Shown piece by piece: positions 35,641 through 45,665 of a stretch of 64,000 nt of DNA. A model generated the notes under the pieces. It was not told where the DNA came from, searched no databases, and saw only the letters and a program-made list of their open reading frames with translations. Origin of the DNA: Bacteroidota bacterium. Lineage in GTDB: Bacteria > Bacteroidota > Bacteroidia > Bacteroidales > NBLH01. The position numbers and the translations under genes were made by a program. Position 1 is the stretch's first letter, and each line of letters opens with the position of its first letter. The stretch covers positions 157,171 through 221,170 of the forward strand of contig JANYKN010000125.1 of the NCBI GenBank assembly GCA_025361565.1, in the 5' to 3' direction.

Positions 35641-37359
35641 TTAGTTCTGCCTGAAAGCTTCAATGTCTTTCATGGTAGTATCGGCAATATATTCTAATTT
35701 ATCTCTGTTTTCAGCCGCAGTTTTCTTAATAAATACCCTTGAGTAGGTTTTATATTCTTCGCTACGATTGGCGTTAATAAGCATTAAATGTCCCATAATA
35801 ATATTACCAGCCATCTCAACAAGCCTACGTGCATGGAAATCAATAAACTCACGGTTATCCTGTGCTTTTGATAACAGAACAGCTTCTTCAAACTGAGTTG
35901 TCATTTTGCCAAGTATTACTTTTAAGTCATTTAATTCCGCTGTTATTTCTTGTTTTTCGTACTCTCTGATTTGAGCCAGATAACCACCATTATCAACACC
36001 ACGGATAGCTGCAACCACCTGTAATTGAGAAGTTCCCTCATAAATGGAAGTAATACGAGCATCACGGTAAATACGCTCAAGTGGATAATCTTTCATATAA
36101 CCGGAACCACCCAAAACCTGAATAGCATCATATGCATTTTGATTGGCATATTCCGAAGCAAATAATTTAACAATAGGCGTAAAAATATCTGCTAATTTCT
36201 GATAGGTTTTAGCTTCGGCGCGTTCATCGTTTTCAAGTTTTCGCTCTTTCGAAACGTATCCATAAAGCTTATAAAGATCAGTATAACAAGCTGTTTCGTA
36301 TAACAGTGAACGCGATGCCAAAGTTTTTGCTTTCATGATGGCAAGCATTTCGTAAACAGCAGGAAATTCAATAATTGCCTTTCCAAATTGCTCCCGTTCT
36401 TTGGCATAACTTAATGCTTCGCGATAGGCAGCTTCGCATAAACCAACACCTTGAGCACCAATACCCAAACGGGCAGAATTCATCAAAGACATTACATATT
36501 TGATAAGTCCCATTTTACGATCACCAATCAATTTTGCAGGTGCATTGGTATAAACCAATTCGCAGGTTGGTGAACCTTTAATTCCCAATTTATTTTCGAT
36601 TCTGCGCACAACAACTGCATCGGAAGTCCTGTCGTATAAAAATAAGGATAATCCACGAGCATCAGAAGTAGCTTCTTCAGAACGGGCCAGTACCAAAGAA
36701 ATATCGGCATCACCATTGGTAATAAATCGTTTTACACCATTTAAAAACCAGGTATCGGTTTCTTTATCATAATTGGCGGATATGCTACCTCTTAACTGAA
36801 CTGCCTGTAAATCTGAACCTGCATCAGGCTCGGTCAATGACATAGCAGCAGTGGCGCCTGTACTGAATCTCGGCAAAAATGAATCCTTCAATTCTTCCGA
36901 AGCAAATTCATGAATGGTTTCAGCGCAATCCTGCAAGCCCCAAATATTGGTAAAACCTGCATCTGCTCTGGTTACCAGCTCTGCTGACATGGTAAATGCC
37001 AGCAATGGAAAGTTTAATCCATTGTATTTTCTGGGAAGCGACATTCCAATAAGGCCAGCATCTCTAAAAACTTCATGGTTTTCTTGTGTACCCTTTGCGT
37101 AAACCACATGATTATCGACCACTTTAGGGCCATCTTTATCAACAGATTCAGCATTGGGAGCAACTACATTTCCACAAATATCCCCAACTATTTCCATCAC
37201 TTTGTCGTAGCTGTCCATAGCATCTTCAAAGTTTTGAGGAGCATAATCATACTTGTCTTTGTCGCGATAATTCATCTCTTTTAAATCCACTATTTTTTTC
37301 ATTAATGGATTGTTAAGATGAAATCTTAAATCTTCGTTGTCAGTATAAAAATTAGGCAT
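35641..37359 (-). CDS. Acyl-CoA dehydrogenase with C-terminal extension
   Basis: 572 aa, longer than the 380-400 aa core, as usual for a Bacteroidota subfamily. Core landmarks: GLQDCAETIHEF, AAMSLTEPDAGSDLQA (the FAD/substrate motif), FITNGDADI, RLGIGAQGVGLCEAAYREAL, EREQFGKAIIEFPAV and QVLGGSGYMKDYPLERIYRDARI. Residues about 475-572 form an additional helical domain. It oxidises an acyl-CoA and passes electrons to the flavoprotein encoded by the two preceding genes. It starts seven bases after etfA. Chain-length preference unknown. Confidence 0.94.
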   Translation of the reverse strand: MPNFYTDNEDLRFHLNNPLMKKIVDLKEMNYRDKDKYDYAPQNFEDAMDSYDKVMEIVGDICGNVVAPNAESVDKDGPKVVDNHVVYAKGTQENHEVFRDAGLIGMSLPRKYNGLNFPLLAFTMSAELVTRADAGFTNIWGLQDCAETIHEFASEELKDSFLPRFSTGATAAMSLTEPDAGSDLQAVQLRGSISANYDKETDTWFLNGVKRFITNGDADISLVLARSEEATSDARGLSLFLYDRTSDAVVVRRIENKLGIKGSPTCELVYTNAPAKLIGDRKMGLIKYVMSLMNSARLGIGAQGVGLCEAAYREALSYAKEREQFGKAIIEFPAVYEMLAIMKAKTLASRSLLYETACYTDLYKLYGYVSKERKLENDERAEAKTYQKLADIFTPIVKLFASEYANQNAYDAIQVLGGSGYMKDYPLERIYRDARITSIYEGTSQLQVVAAIRGVDNGGYLAQIREYEKQEITAELNDLKVILGKMTTQFEEAVLLSKAQDNREFIDFHARRLVEMAGNIIMGHLMLINANRSEEYKTYSRVFIKKTAAENRDKLEYIADTTMKDIEAFRQN

Positions 37360-37366
37360 ATCTCGA

Positions 37367-38386
37367 TTATTTTGAATTCTCTTTATAATATTTAATTAAT
37401 TTGGGAATAACTACCGCCAAATCTCCAACGATGTTATAATCAGCAATATTGCTAATTGGTGCATGAGGATCATTGTTGATAGAAATTACCATGGCTGCTT
37501 TATCCATACCAACCCTGTGCTGAACTGCACCCGAAATACCGCAGGCAATATATAATTTTGGACGTACTGTAACTCCTGTTTGTCCAATTTGTCTTTCGTG
37601 CTCAAGATAACCAGCATCAACAGCGGCTCTTGAACCACCAACTTCACCACCTAAAACTTCGGCCAATTTATATAAAAGCTTGAAGTTTTCTTTAGAGCCC
37701 ACACCGTAGCCTCCGGCAACAATGATTGAAGCACCTTTTAAATTTACTTTGCTTTTTTCAATGTGTCTTTCAATGATTTCAATAACAAAATCAAAATCAT
37801 TGGTATATTTTGATACATCTAGCCTGTTGATTACACCTTTGTAATTCTCGTCGAAAACTTCCATTTTCATCACACCTTCACGCACAGTAGCCATTTGCGG
37901 GTGCATATCGGGATTGATAATGGTAGCGATAATATTGCCACCAAAAGCAGGACGAATCTGGTATAATAAATCTTTATATTCCTTATTGTCTTTTTTAACA
38001 AAGTGATCACCAATTTCGAGGCTTGTACAATCAGCAGTTAGTCCGCATTTTCTGGCTGAAGCAACCCTGGGTGCCAAATCCCTGCCAACTGAACTAGCTC
38101 CGAAAAGTACAACCTGTGGCTCATTTTCTTCGAGCAGCTTGCATACAATTGATGCATGAGGCAAGGTAGTATAAGGAGATAGTCGCTTATCGTCGGCGAT
38201 ATGAATAACATCAACTCCATATTTAAATACCTGCTTTTCGATTCCATTAAAATTGTGACCGATTAAAATGGCCTCCAATTTACAATTTAGCCTTTGTGCA
38301 AGACTTTTCCCTTTTGTAAGAAGCTCAAGACTTACATCGGCAACTGAATTATCATCTAATTCGCAATAAACAAATACATTTCTCAT
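37367..38386 (-). CDS. etfA: Electron transfer flavoprotein alpha subunit
   Basis: 339 aa. C-terminal FAD-binding region is clear: VAGGYGVGSKENFKL, GGSRAAVDAGYL, IGQTGVTVRPKLYIACGISG and HRVGMDKAAMVISINNDPHAPI. The N-terminal half has the adenine-nucleotide-like fold. With EtfB it carries electrons from the acyl-CoA dehydrogenase to the quinone pool or a bifurcating partner. It lies 36 bases after etfB and seven before the dehydrogenase, a tight operon. Confidence 0.96.
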   Translation of the reverse strand: MRNVFVYCELDDNSVADVSLELLTKGKSLAQRLNCKLEAILIGHNFNGIEKQVFKYGVDVIHIADDKRLSPYTTLPHASIVCKLLEENEPQVVLFGASSVGRDLAPRVASARKCGLTADCTSLEIGDHFVKKDNKEYKDLLYQIRPAFGGNIIATIINPDMHPQMATVREGVMKMEVFDENYKGVINRLDVSKYTNDFDFVIEIIERHIEKSKVNLKGASIIVAGGYGVGSKENFKLLYKLAEVLGGEVGGSRAAVDAGYLEHERQIGQTGVTVRPKLYIACGISGAVQHRVGMDKAAMVISINNDPHAPISNIADYNIVGDLAVVIPKLIKYYKENSK

Positions 38387-38422
38387 TGTTCCGTATTTTC
38401 GAAATATAATATATACAATTGG

Positions 38423-39298
38423 TTACCCAATGGTATGATTTTCAATTAATTCTTTAACTAAGGTATTCATATCTCCATCAGAAGCAGTAAGCACTTTTGA
38501 TTCTTTTGCTTGTAAAATTACATTTTCAATGTTTTTTACTTTGGTAGGAGATCCTGATAAACCAAGCCATTCAACATCGGCCTGAATATCATCAACAGTC
38601 CAAATTTGAATATTCAAATACTTCCTTTCTGATACCAAACTGGCTTCAATCGGGCTTGCTTCTTCAAGTTCCAATGCAGTTTTGGCATATTTAAATTTCA
38701 TCAAATGCTTTGCATTACGTGGACGACATTCAGGAGCAGAACTATGAACAGTAATTAAAACTGGCATTGGACAAGAAACTACTTCAATTCCATTTTCGAG
38801 CCTACGTTTAATTACAATTTTCTGATCGTTAATCGAAACAAGTTCCTCTGCATAAGTGATTTGGGGTATTGCAAGTTTTTCTGCAACCTGTGGGCCAACT
38901 TGTGCTGTATCACCATCAATGGCTTGACGCCCTGCAATTACAACATCATAGTCATTTATTTTTTTAACCGCTTGTGAAATGGCATATGATGTTGCCAAAG
39001 TATCTGAACCGGCAAATCTTTTATCTGTAATTAAAATGCCTTTGTCTGCTCCACGGTACATTGCCTCCCTGATAATTTCTGCTGCTCTGGGTGGGCCCAT
39101 TGTAAGAATGGTAATTTCTGTCCCTGGATTTTGATCTTTAATCCGCAATGCAAGCTCTAATGCATTTAAATCTTCGGGATTAAAAATTGCAGGAAGCACG
39201 GCACGATTAACGGTTCCGTCTTCTTTCATAGCATCTTTACCAACATTTCTGGTATCAGGAACTTGCTTTGCAAGTACTACTATTTTAAATCCTTTCAT
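38423..39298 (-). CDS. etfB: Electron transfer flavoprotein beta subunit
   Basis: 291 aa. Starts with KIVVLAKQVPDTRNVGKD and shows NPEDLNALELALRIKD, the DTLATSYAISQA helix, VIAGRQAIDGDTAQVGPQVA and the later GIEVVSCPMPVLITV. It is slightly longer than classical EtfB (about 255 aa), closer to the group associated with butyryl-CoA-type or bifurcating dehydrogenases. Whether bifurcation occurs cannot be decided. First gene of etfB-etfA-acd, with a long upstream spacer. Confidence 0.95.
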   Translation of the reverse strand: MKGFKIVVLAKQVPDTRNVGKDAMKEDGTVNRAVLPAIFNPEDLNALELALRIKDQNPGTEITILTMGPPRAAEIIREAMYRGADKGILITDKRFAGSDTLATSYAISQAVKKINDYDVVIAGRQAIDGDTAQVGPQVAEKLAIPQITYAEELVSINDQKIVIKRRLENGIEVVSCPMPVLITVHSSAPECRPRNAKHLMKFKYAKTALELEEASPIEASLVSERKYLNIQIWTVDDIQADVEWLGLSGSPTKVKNIENVILQAKESKVLTASDGDMNTLVKELIENHTIG

Positions 39299-40032
39299 TC
39301 CTGTAAATTTTTTTTAGGCTGCAAATATAAAATAAAATAAAATGTATTTATAGGCTTATCTAATTCAGAATTAATCTAAATAGTAAAACCGGAAAATTAT
39401 TAATGCTCTTGAAATATAATTAGAGTCAATGATTGCAATATAAAATGAATAATCGTCAATTCATTTTGAAAATCAAAAAATGATGTTTATTGATTGCTTT
39501 TTTTGACAAAATCCATATACATAAAAACCAGTTTTAAGAATATACTGATTCTATTTTTGCTACTTTTTCACATTTTCAATGCATTTGAATGTAAAATAAA
39601 TGCAGATTTTTACAATTTAGAAAAAATCAGATATGATTTGACAGCCAATAAATAAATCCCCGGTAATTTTCATTTGATCAAACAGGGTTCGAATTTCTGA
39701 ACATTATTGCGTGAATTACTAGCAAAAAAAGAGAATCCGATACCTTCTTATAATATGTAAATTACCAATTGAAACTTAAACGTTAATATTTTGAAACAAT
39801 GAATCAATTAATTAACTGGTTTTTAATCATTAAGCATGCAAATTGAATAAAAGTGTCTTTTTAAATTATAATCATATGTTCTAAATTCCTATTTTTGCAC
39901 GGCAAATAAAATCATGGAAATAATTAAATAAACTATTTCCATTAAAATGATTGTAGATTTTTTTTGATCTTAATAGAAATATATCTATTTTTGCAAGCCA
40001 AATTTTGAAGAAATTATTTAAAATATACGATA
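39299..40032. other. Long spacer before rpmE2
   Basis: 734 bases separate divergent etfB and rpmE2. It contains two TATTTTTGCA-type -7 elements (39890-39897 and 39986-39993), only the second with a proper TTTG upstream. A T-arm-like segment at 39683-39699 (CAGGGTTCGAATTTCTG) has no tRNA around it. The unusually long 5' region could hold an uncharacterised small RNA, but I see no defined structure. Confidence 0.5.
39963..39993 (+). promoter_or_regulatory. Bacteroidota-type promoter of rpmE2
   Basis: TTTG at 39963-39966 and TATTTTTG at 39986-39993, separated by 19 bases, match the TTTG/TAnnTTTG consensus for the main sigma factor. Transcription would start about 40000, giving a leader of some 30 bases. 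Confidence 0.75.
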
Positions 40033-40293
40033 ATGAAAAAAGGAATTCACCCAGCGGATTACAGACTAGTAGCTTTTAAAGATATGTCGAATGAACATAC
40101 TTTTATAACAAAATCGACTGCTAAAACAAGAGAGACTATGGAGATTGATGGTGTATCATATCCTTTAATCAAGCTTGAGATTTCAAACACTTCTCACCCA
40201 TATTATACCGGTAAAATGAAACTTGTAGATACTGCAGGACGTGTTGATAAATTTATGAACAGGTACAAAAAACACATGGATAATAAAAAGTAA
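40033..40293 (+). CDS. rpmE2: 50S ribosomal protein L31 type B
   Basis: 86 aa. [20 protein letters not shown] and [26 protein letters not shown] are typical of L31 type B. The zinc-binding CxxC pair of type A is absent, so this is the zinc-independent form. It is a ribosome surface protein of the large subunit. Monocistronic, with its own promoter and terminator. Confidence 0.97.
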   Translation: MKKGIHPADYRLVAFKDMSNEHTFITKSTAKTRETMEIDGVSYPLIKLEISNTSHPYYTGKMKLVDTAGRVDKFMNRYKKHMDNKK

Positions 40294-40316
40294 TTATCTT
40301 GTTTTCAAATACTTAT

Positions 40317-40345
40317 AAAGCTTCGCTAAAACGAAGCTTTTTTTG
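40317..40345 (+). terminator. Rho-independent terminator after rpmE2
   Basis: Stem AAAGCTTCG/CGAAGCTTT (40317-40325 and 40332-40340), 6-base loop, then a T run. Confidence 0.88.
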
Positions 40346-40530
40346 TTTTAGAATAAATGATAATTTTGTATATCCTCATTATTTCTAAAAAGATTATAAA
40401 TCGAAGGATTAGACCAAATCTCATTGATATATTGAAATCTGTATCTTTTATCGTGTATACTACCATTTCAGGTTAATTAAAGACCATTGTAGACTTAGTG
40501 ATCTGATTTAAATAATTTAAAAATAACCAG

Positions 40531-41715
40531 ATGAATTGCATCTTGTTTGACCAATTTCAAAGAGAAAATCTTCTGCCATTAACATTTACAAGGCCAGTTT
40601 CAGAAATTAGGATTGGAATCCTTACAATATCTGAAAAATGGAATAGATTTTTAAATACAGAATGTTCATTCCATACTGAACCGTATTTACAAAATAAATA
40701 CAGATTAAAAACCGAAAATGATAATTATTACATAAATGGCGCTGTTATTCCTGAACAACATTTAGTTGAAGAAATAACTAATCTAAAAGACGGACAAGCA
40801 CTGTTTGCAGGCTCAGATCTTTTGGCTTGTAAAACATCTTCGACCCTTTACGATATAAGCAATGATACTTCATCTTTCGAAAAGATAAGGACCAAAACTA
40901 ATCCTTTAATTATTAATTATCCATGGGATATTTTCAGAAATAATGGAAGAGAAATTGAAAGTGACTACAAATTAATTACAAACGGAAGAATTAGCGCTCA
41001 ACTAGCCAATACCAATAAAATAATTGGTGGAAATATTTTTGTAGAAGAAGGAGTTCAGGCAGATTTTGCAACCATCAACGGAAGAAATGCATTTGTTTAT
41101 CTTGGGAAAAATACAGAACTGATGGGTGGTTCACTAATACGTGGCTCGTTGGCTCTTTGCGAAAATTCTACACTTAAACTTGGGGCAAAAATATATGGCC
41201 CTACTACCATTGGCCCAAATTCAAAAGTTGGGGGTGAAGTCAATAATTCAATCATAATAGGAAATTCGAACAAAGCACACGATGGGTTTATTGGAAATTC
41301 AGTAATTGGAGAATGGTGCAATCTTGGTGCAGATACCAATTGTTCAAATTTGAAAAACAATTATGCCAACGTCAAAGTTTGGACCTATAAAACTGAGAAT
41401 TCTATTGATACCGGATTGCAGTTTTGTGGACTCATTATGGGTGATCATTCAAAATGTGGAATCAATACCATGTTTAATACAGGAACAGTTGTTGGCGTGA
41501 ATGTGAATATTTTTGGAACAGGATTTCCGGATAAATTTATACCTTCTTTTTCGTGGGGAAGCCCTCAAGCTTTTTCTGAGTACAAACTTGAAAAAGCCCT
41601 TGAAACCATTGAAGCTGTTATGAAAAGGAAAGATATTGATTTAAATGAAATAGAAAAAAATATTCTGATTGAAGTATTTGAAAAAACAAAGAAGTATAGG
41701 AAATATGCTTCATAA
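40531..41715 (+). CDS. GlmU-like protein with left-handed beta-helix
   Basis: 394 aa. The N-terminal half begins CILFDQFQRENLLPLTFTRPVSEIRIGIL and lacks the LAAGxGTRM nucleotide-binding loop of true GlmU. The C-terminal half (about 165-340) is a left-handed beta-helix with hexapeptides such as LGKNTELMGGSLIRG and AKIYGPTTIGPNSKVGG, and acyltransferase-like ADTNCSNLKNNYANVKVW. Bacteroidota have this GlmU-family protein in addition to genuine GlmU. It may be a sugar-1-phosphate nucleotidyl- or acetyl-transferase with altered chemistry; the substrate is unknown. Confidence 0.85.
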   Translation: MNCILFDQFQRENLLPLTFTRPVSEIRIGILTISEKWNRFLNTECSFHTEPYLQNKYRLKTENDNYYINGAVIPEQHLVEEITNLKDGQALFAGSDLLACKTSSTLYDISNDTSSFEKIRTKTNPLIINYPWDIFRNNGREIESDYKLITNGRISAQLANTNKIIGGNIFVEEGVQADFATINGRNAFVYLGKNTELMGGSLIRGSLALCENSTLKLGAKIYGPTTIGPNSKVGGEVNNSIIIGNSNKAHDGFIGNSVIGEWCNLGADTNCSNLKNNYANVKVWTYKTENSIDTGLQFCGLIMGDHSKCGINTMFNTGTVVGVNVNIFGTGFPDKFIPSFSWGSPQAFSEYKLEKALETIEAVMKRKDIDLNEIEKNILIEVFEKTKKYRKYAS

Positions 41716-41974
41716 TTTTTCAAATTAGCATTAGTCATTTGACTAAAAAATTAGTAAATTAGAAACCTTAGAATCAAATAATAAATGATGATTTTTAAAC
41801 TCCATTTTGAATACTCTAAAAATTGAAAAAGCAATCAAAATCCTTTGGCATAAGTATTGACCGATAGAATTGAATTAAAATAAATAGACTGCACAAGACA
41901 AATTGGCTGAAGTCTTTATTAAAAAGCATCATTTTTACAAATAAAACCACATTATATTCAGAAAATCTGATTTT

Positions 41975-44464
41975 ATGACTTCCAATCAAAAACAAAAAAG
42001 AAAAAATAGCCTTTTTTCAGGAATAATGGACGACAACTCCGACTTTATCCCAATTATACCTGATGGAGAGGATGATAATATTAATAATTCTAAGGTACCT
42101 GAAGATTTGGCTATTTTGCCCTTAAAGAATACTGTTCTATTTTCAGGTGTGATAATTCCCATTGCGGTAGGCCGAAAAAAATCAGTTCAACTGATAAAAT
42201 CCGTTTATAAAAAAGATAAGCTAATCGGAATTGTCACACAAAAAGACTCAAAGATAGACGATCCTGCTGCAAACGATTTATATCAAATAGGTACTTTAGC
42301 CACAATTATTAAAGTACTTGAAATGCCCGACAATTCAACTACTATAATCATTCAAGGTTTAAAACGATTTAAAATAGACCATTTTATTACCGAAAAACCT
42401 TATTTTAAAGCAAAAGTGAATGAATTAATTGATATTGTACCTTTAGAAAAAGACAAAGAATTTGAAGCACTAATTAGCTCACTTAAAGAGATTTCAATAC
42501 AAATTATTGAATTATCTGCACATATTCCCAAAGAAGCCATTTTTGCATTGAAAAATATTGAAAGCCCGCGTTTTCTGATCAATTTTATTTGTTCGAATAG
42601 TGATATTGCACCAATCGATAAGCAAAAATTACTTGAAATTGATGACTTAAAATTGAGAGCCACTCTGCTTCTTGAATATTTATCAACGGAAGTTCAAAAG
42701 CTCGAATTAAAAGAAGATATTCAATCAAAAGTGAAGGTCGAAATGGATCAACAGCAAAAAGAATATTTTTTGCACCAACAAATGAAGGCAATCCAAAGTG
42801 AGCTTGGCAAAGACCCTCTTGATCTTGAAATTAAAGCATTCAAAAAGAAAGCTGAAAATAAAAAATGGAGTAAGGAGGTTGAGGAAGTCTTTCTAAAAAC
42901 CCTTGAAAAACTGGAAAGAATAAATCCTGCCTCGCCTGAATATGGAAATGAAATAAACTATGTACAAACTCTATTGGATTTGCCCTGGAATGAGTATACG
43001 GTTGATAATTTCAATCTTAAACATGCCGAAGATATTTTGGATAACGATCATTTTGGTCTTGATAAAGTTAAAGAACGAATTCTCGAACATCTGGCCGTAT
43101 TGAAATTGAAAGGAGATCTAAAAGCACCTATTCTCTGCTTGGTTGGCCCTCCTGGAGTTGGTAAAACTTCATTGGGAAAATCGATTGCCAGGGCGATTGA
43201 TAGAAAATATGCAAGAATTTCATTGGGCGGACTTCATGACGAATCTGAAATTAGGGGACACCGCAAAACCTATATAGGCGCAATGCCTGGTAGGATAATT
43301 CAGAGCATAAAAAAAGTAAAATCTTCAAATCCGGTTTTTATATTGGATGAAATTGATAAAGTTGGTAATGATTTTAGAGGCGACCCATCATCAGCCCTGC
43401 TTGAAGTCCTTGATCCTGAACAAAATAATTCATTTTATGATAATTTTTTGGAACTGGAGTACGATTTATCAAAAGTAATGTTTATTGCCACAGCAAATGC
43501 TTTAAGTCCAATAAATCCTGCTCTTAGAGATAGAATGGAAATAATAGATGTTAGCGGTTATATAATTGATGAAAAAATTGAAATTGCCCGTCGCCATTTA
43601 ATCCCAAAACAGCTCGAAGAACATGGAGTTGACAAGTCATATCTAAATTTAAATAAGGCTATTATAGAAAGAATTATAGAAGATTACACCCGAGAATCAG
43701 GAGTTAGGCAATTGGATAAAGTAATAGCAAAATTGGTTCGAAAAATTGCTAAGAAAATAGCTTTTGAAGAGAAATTCGATCCAAAACTTAGCAAAAATGC
43801 ACTTACTGATTTGTTAGGACAGGCCATTTATAATAAAGACTCATATCAGGGAAATGAATTTGCAGGTGTAGTCACTGGCCTTGCGTGGACTTCTGTTGGT
43901 GGACAAATTTTGATGGTAGAAACAAGCCTAAGCAGGGGAAATGGAAAGCTTACTTTGACCGGGAACCTTGGAAATGTAATGAAAGAATCAGCAGTAATTG
44001 CTCTTGAATACCTTAAGGCGCATAGTAATGAACTAAATTTAGATGAATCTATTTTTGACAACTGGAACATTCATTTACATGTACCTGAAGGCGCTATTCC
44101 AAAAGATGGGCCGTCAGCAGGGATTACAATGATAAGCTCCATGGCTTCAGCTTACACTCAAAGAAAAATAAGGAAAAACATTGCCATGACCGGAGAAATT
44201 ACACTTCGGGGAAAAGTATTACCAGTTGGTGGAATTAAAGAAAAAATATTAGCAGCAAAACGCACCAATATTAAAGAAATTATTTTATCAAAAGATAATG
44301 AAAAAGACATCTCTGAAATTAAAGAAATCTATCGCGAAGGTCTTACATTTCATTATGTTACTAATATTATGGAAGTGCTTGGAATTTCTTTACTCAAACA
44401 GACTGTAGCAAATGCTAAAAACCTGAATATAAAACCAAAGGATTCAAAACCTGAGCAGAATTAA
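41975..44464 (+). CDS. lon: ATP-dependent protease Lon
   Basis: 829 aa. N-terminal LON substrate domain (about 40-240, [17 protein letters not shown]), a coiled segment ([20 protein letters not shown]), AAA+ domain with Walker [10 protein letters not shown] and Walker [10 protein letters not shown], and the S16 protease domain with Ser714 in KDGPSAG and Lys757 in GIKEKIL (Ser-Lys dyad). It degrades damaged and regulatory proteins in the cytoplasm. It stands alone between two spacers with a strong terminator after it. Confidence 0.98.
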   Translation: MTSNQKQKRKNSLFSGIMDDNSDFIPIIPDGEDDNINNSKVPEDLAILPLKNTVLFSGVIIPIAVGRKKSVQLIKSVYKKDKLIGIVTQKDSKIDDPAANDLYQIGTLATIIKVLEMPDNSTTIIIQGLKRFKIDHFITEKPYFKAKVNELIDIVPLEKDKEFEALISSLKEISIQIIELSAHIPKEAIFALKNIESPRFLINFICSNSDIAPIDKQKLLEIDDLKLRATLLLEYLSTEVQKLELKEDIQSKVKVEMDQQQKEYFLHQQMKAIQSELGKDPLDLEIKAFKKKAENKKWSKEVEEVFLKTLEKLERINPASPEYGNEINYVQTLLDLPWNEYTVDNFNLKHAEDILDNDHFGLDKVKERILEHLAVLKLKGDLKAPILCLVGPPGVGKTSLGKSIARAIDRKYARISLGGLHDESEIRGHRKTYIGAMPGRIIQSIKKVKSSNPVFILDEIDKVGNDFRGDPSSALLEVLDPEQNNSFYDNFLELEYDLSKVMFIATANALSPINPALRDRMEIIDVSGYIIDEKIEIARRHLIPKQLEEHGVDKSYLNLNKAIIERIIEDYTRESGVRQLDKVIAKLVRKIAKKIAFEEKFDPKLSKNALTDLLGQAIYNKDSYQGNEFAGVVTGLAWTSVGGQILMVETSLSRGNGKLTLTGNLGNVMKESAVIALEYLKAHSNELNLDESIFDNWNIHLHVPEGAIPKDGPSAGITMISSMASAYTQRKIRKNIAMTGEITLRGKVLPVGGIKEKILAAKRTNIKEIILSKDNEKDISEIKEIYREGLTFHYVTNIMEVLGISLLKQTVANAKNLNIKPKDSKPEQN

Positions 44465-44505
44465 AATCAAAAAGCCATATTTTACTGATATGGCTTTTTG
44501 ATTTT
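44463..44505. terminator. Bidirectional rho-independent terminator
   Basis: Perfect 18-base stem (44463-44480 and 44488-44505; core AAAGCCATAT/ATATGGCTTT) with a 7-base loop and flanking A/T runs, between convergent lon and the barrel gene. It overlaps the last base or two of the lon stop codon. Confidence 0.9.
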
Positions 44506-44525
44506 ATATAACTTACCTAAAAATT

Positions 44526-45290
44526 TCAATATTGAACATCTCCAATTTCAACATTTTCCATTCGATCACCACTAATGATCCGCCCCCATCTAAAGCTAAT
44601 ATATAAGGAAAACAAAAATTGTGTATTGTGACTAGCCATTAATTCAACTTCTTTAAAAAAAACGCTCCCAACGCCACCGATTTCAAGAGCCTGCAAACGG
44701 TTATCTTTTTTGCTATACTCAAAACTTAAACCGCCTTTAAGATAGACACCTGGATCAAGCTTTATTTCATTTATACCTTTAAAAAAAGAAGATCGTCCAA
44801 TAATTGGCTGATAGGTAGTTGGATCAAATTTCTGATCCTCATAATTATCTTTAATCCAAACCTGATAATATATTGGCTTTAATAACATAATAGTAGGACC
44901 GCCTACATAGAAATATCTAACAGCAACGCCTGTTTGATCAATTTTTCGGAACATTTCCTTTTGATAACCAGCTCCTCCACGTATTTCCCAGGCAAAGTTC
45001 ATTTTACCATAAACATATTGGCTTACCTGATTTGAGCTACTTGAAATTTTGATCTCTTTAGGATGCTTGACATAATTCATATCAACTTCCCAAATAAATT
45101 TTCGAAAAGCATTTATCCTTGTACCTTTTCTGAAGTTTCCACCATAGCCATTGGTATTTATAAAAACAGCCCATGATTTTTCATTTCTGAAAAATATCTT
45201 TGGTTCATTATCTATTTCGCCCTGAGCAATCAAAGAAAAGACAAAAACCATAGAAAACAAAAAAAGTATGATAACTCTTTTCAATTTCAT
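44526..45290 (-). CDS. Predicted outer-membrane beta-barrel protein
   Basis: 254 aa. Signal peptide to SLIAQ. The mature part alternates aromatic strands and turns (SWAVFINTNGYGGNFRKG, RKFIWEVDMNYVKHPKE, AWEIRGGAGYQKE) and ends with a strand LFSLYISFRWGR before a short tail. This is a conserved Bacteroidota protein of unknown function, about 250 residues; the strand pattern supports an outer-membrane location. A 46-aa lipoprotein gene lies 41 bases upstream on the same strand, so the two may form one unit. Confidence 0.75.
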   Translation of the reverse strand: MKLKRVIILFLFSMVFVFSLIAQGEIDNEPKIFFRNEKSWAVFINTNGYGGNFRKGTRINAFRKFIWEVDMNYVKHPKEIKISSSSNQVSQYVYGKMNFAWEIRGGAGYQKEMFRKIDQTGVAVRYFYVGGPTIMLLKPIYYQVWIKDNYEDQKFDPTTYQPIIGRSSFFKGINEIKLDPGVYLKGGLSFEYSKKDNRLQALEIGGVGSVFFKEVELMASHNTQFLFSLYISFRWGRIISGDRMENVEIGDVQY

Positions 45291-45331
45291 AATCTGGTAT
45301 AATTCTGGTAAATTGGTTTAGTATATTTCTT

Positions 45332-45472
45332 TTAGTTTACTGTAGCATGATTTGCCGGAAGTTCAATCATAGAATAGGCCGGACACGGTGGAGCACTTTT
45401 AAATCCTCTGCATGAACTCATAAAAACAACAAGACCAAAAACAACCAAAACGAGATAAATTTTCTTTTTCAT
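45332..45472 (-). CDS. 46-aa lipoprotein with CPAYS motif
   Basis: Too short for standard ORF lists but well formed: ATG at 45470-45472, stop at 45332-45334. MKKKIYLVLVVFGLVVFMSSC is a full lipoprotein signal, leaving a mature peptide of about 26 residues containing PPCPAYSMIELPANH. Tiny lipoproteins ending in a CPAYS-type segment recur in Bacteroidota; I recall the pattern but no function. It lies 41 bases before the barrel gene on the same strand and probably shares its promoter. Confidence 0.7.
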   Translation of the reverse strand: MKKKIYLVLVVFGLVVFMSSCRGFKSAPPCPAYSMIELPANHATVN

Positions 45473-45665
45473 ACTTAAACAATTAAATAATTAACCTGAA
45501 AACTTTGCAAATATAATTTATTTTAATGAAAACCTAAATTAGCTAAAATTTATTGTATACCACGCAATTATTGTGCATCAATTATATTTATTTAACAAAA
45601 TAGCCAAAATTGGAAAATGTTTGTCAAATTTGAATTTAATTTGCATTTTAATTAAATAGTTGATT

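Noticed and set aside
39683-39699. tRNA T-arm-like CAGGGTTCGAATTTCTG
   Set aside because: Only the T arm can be drawn, with two G-U pairs; no acceptor stem, anticodon arm or D arm is found around it.
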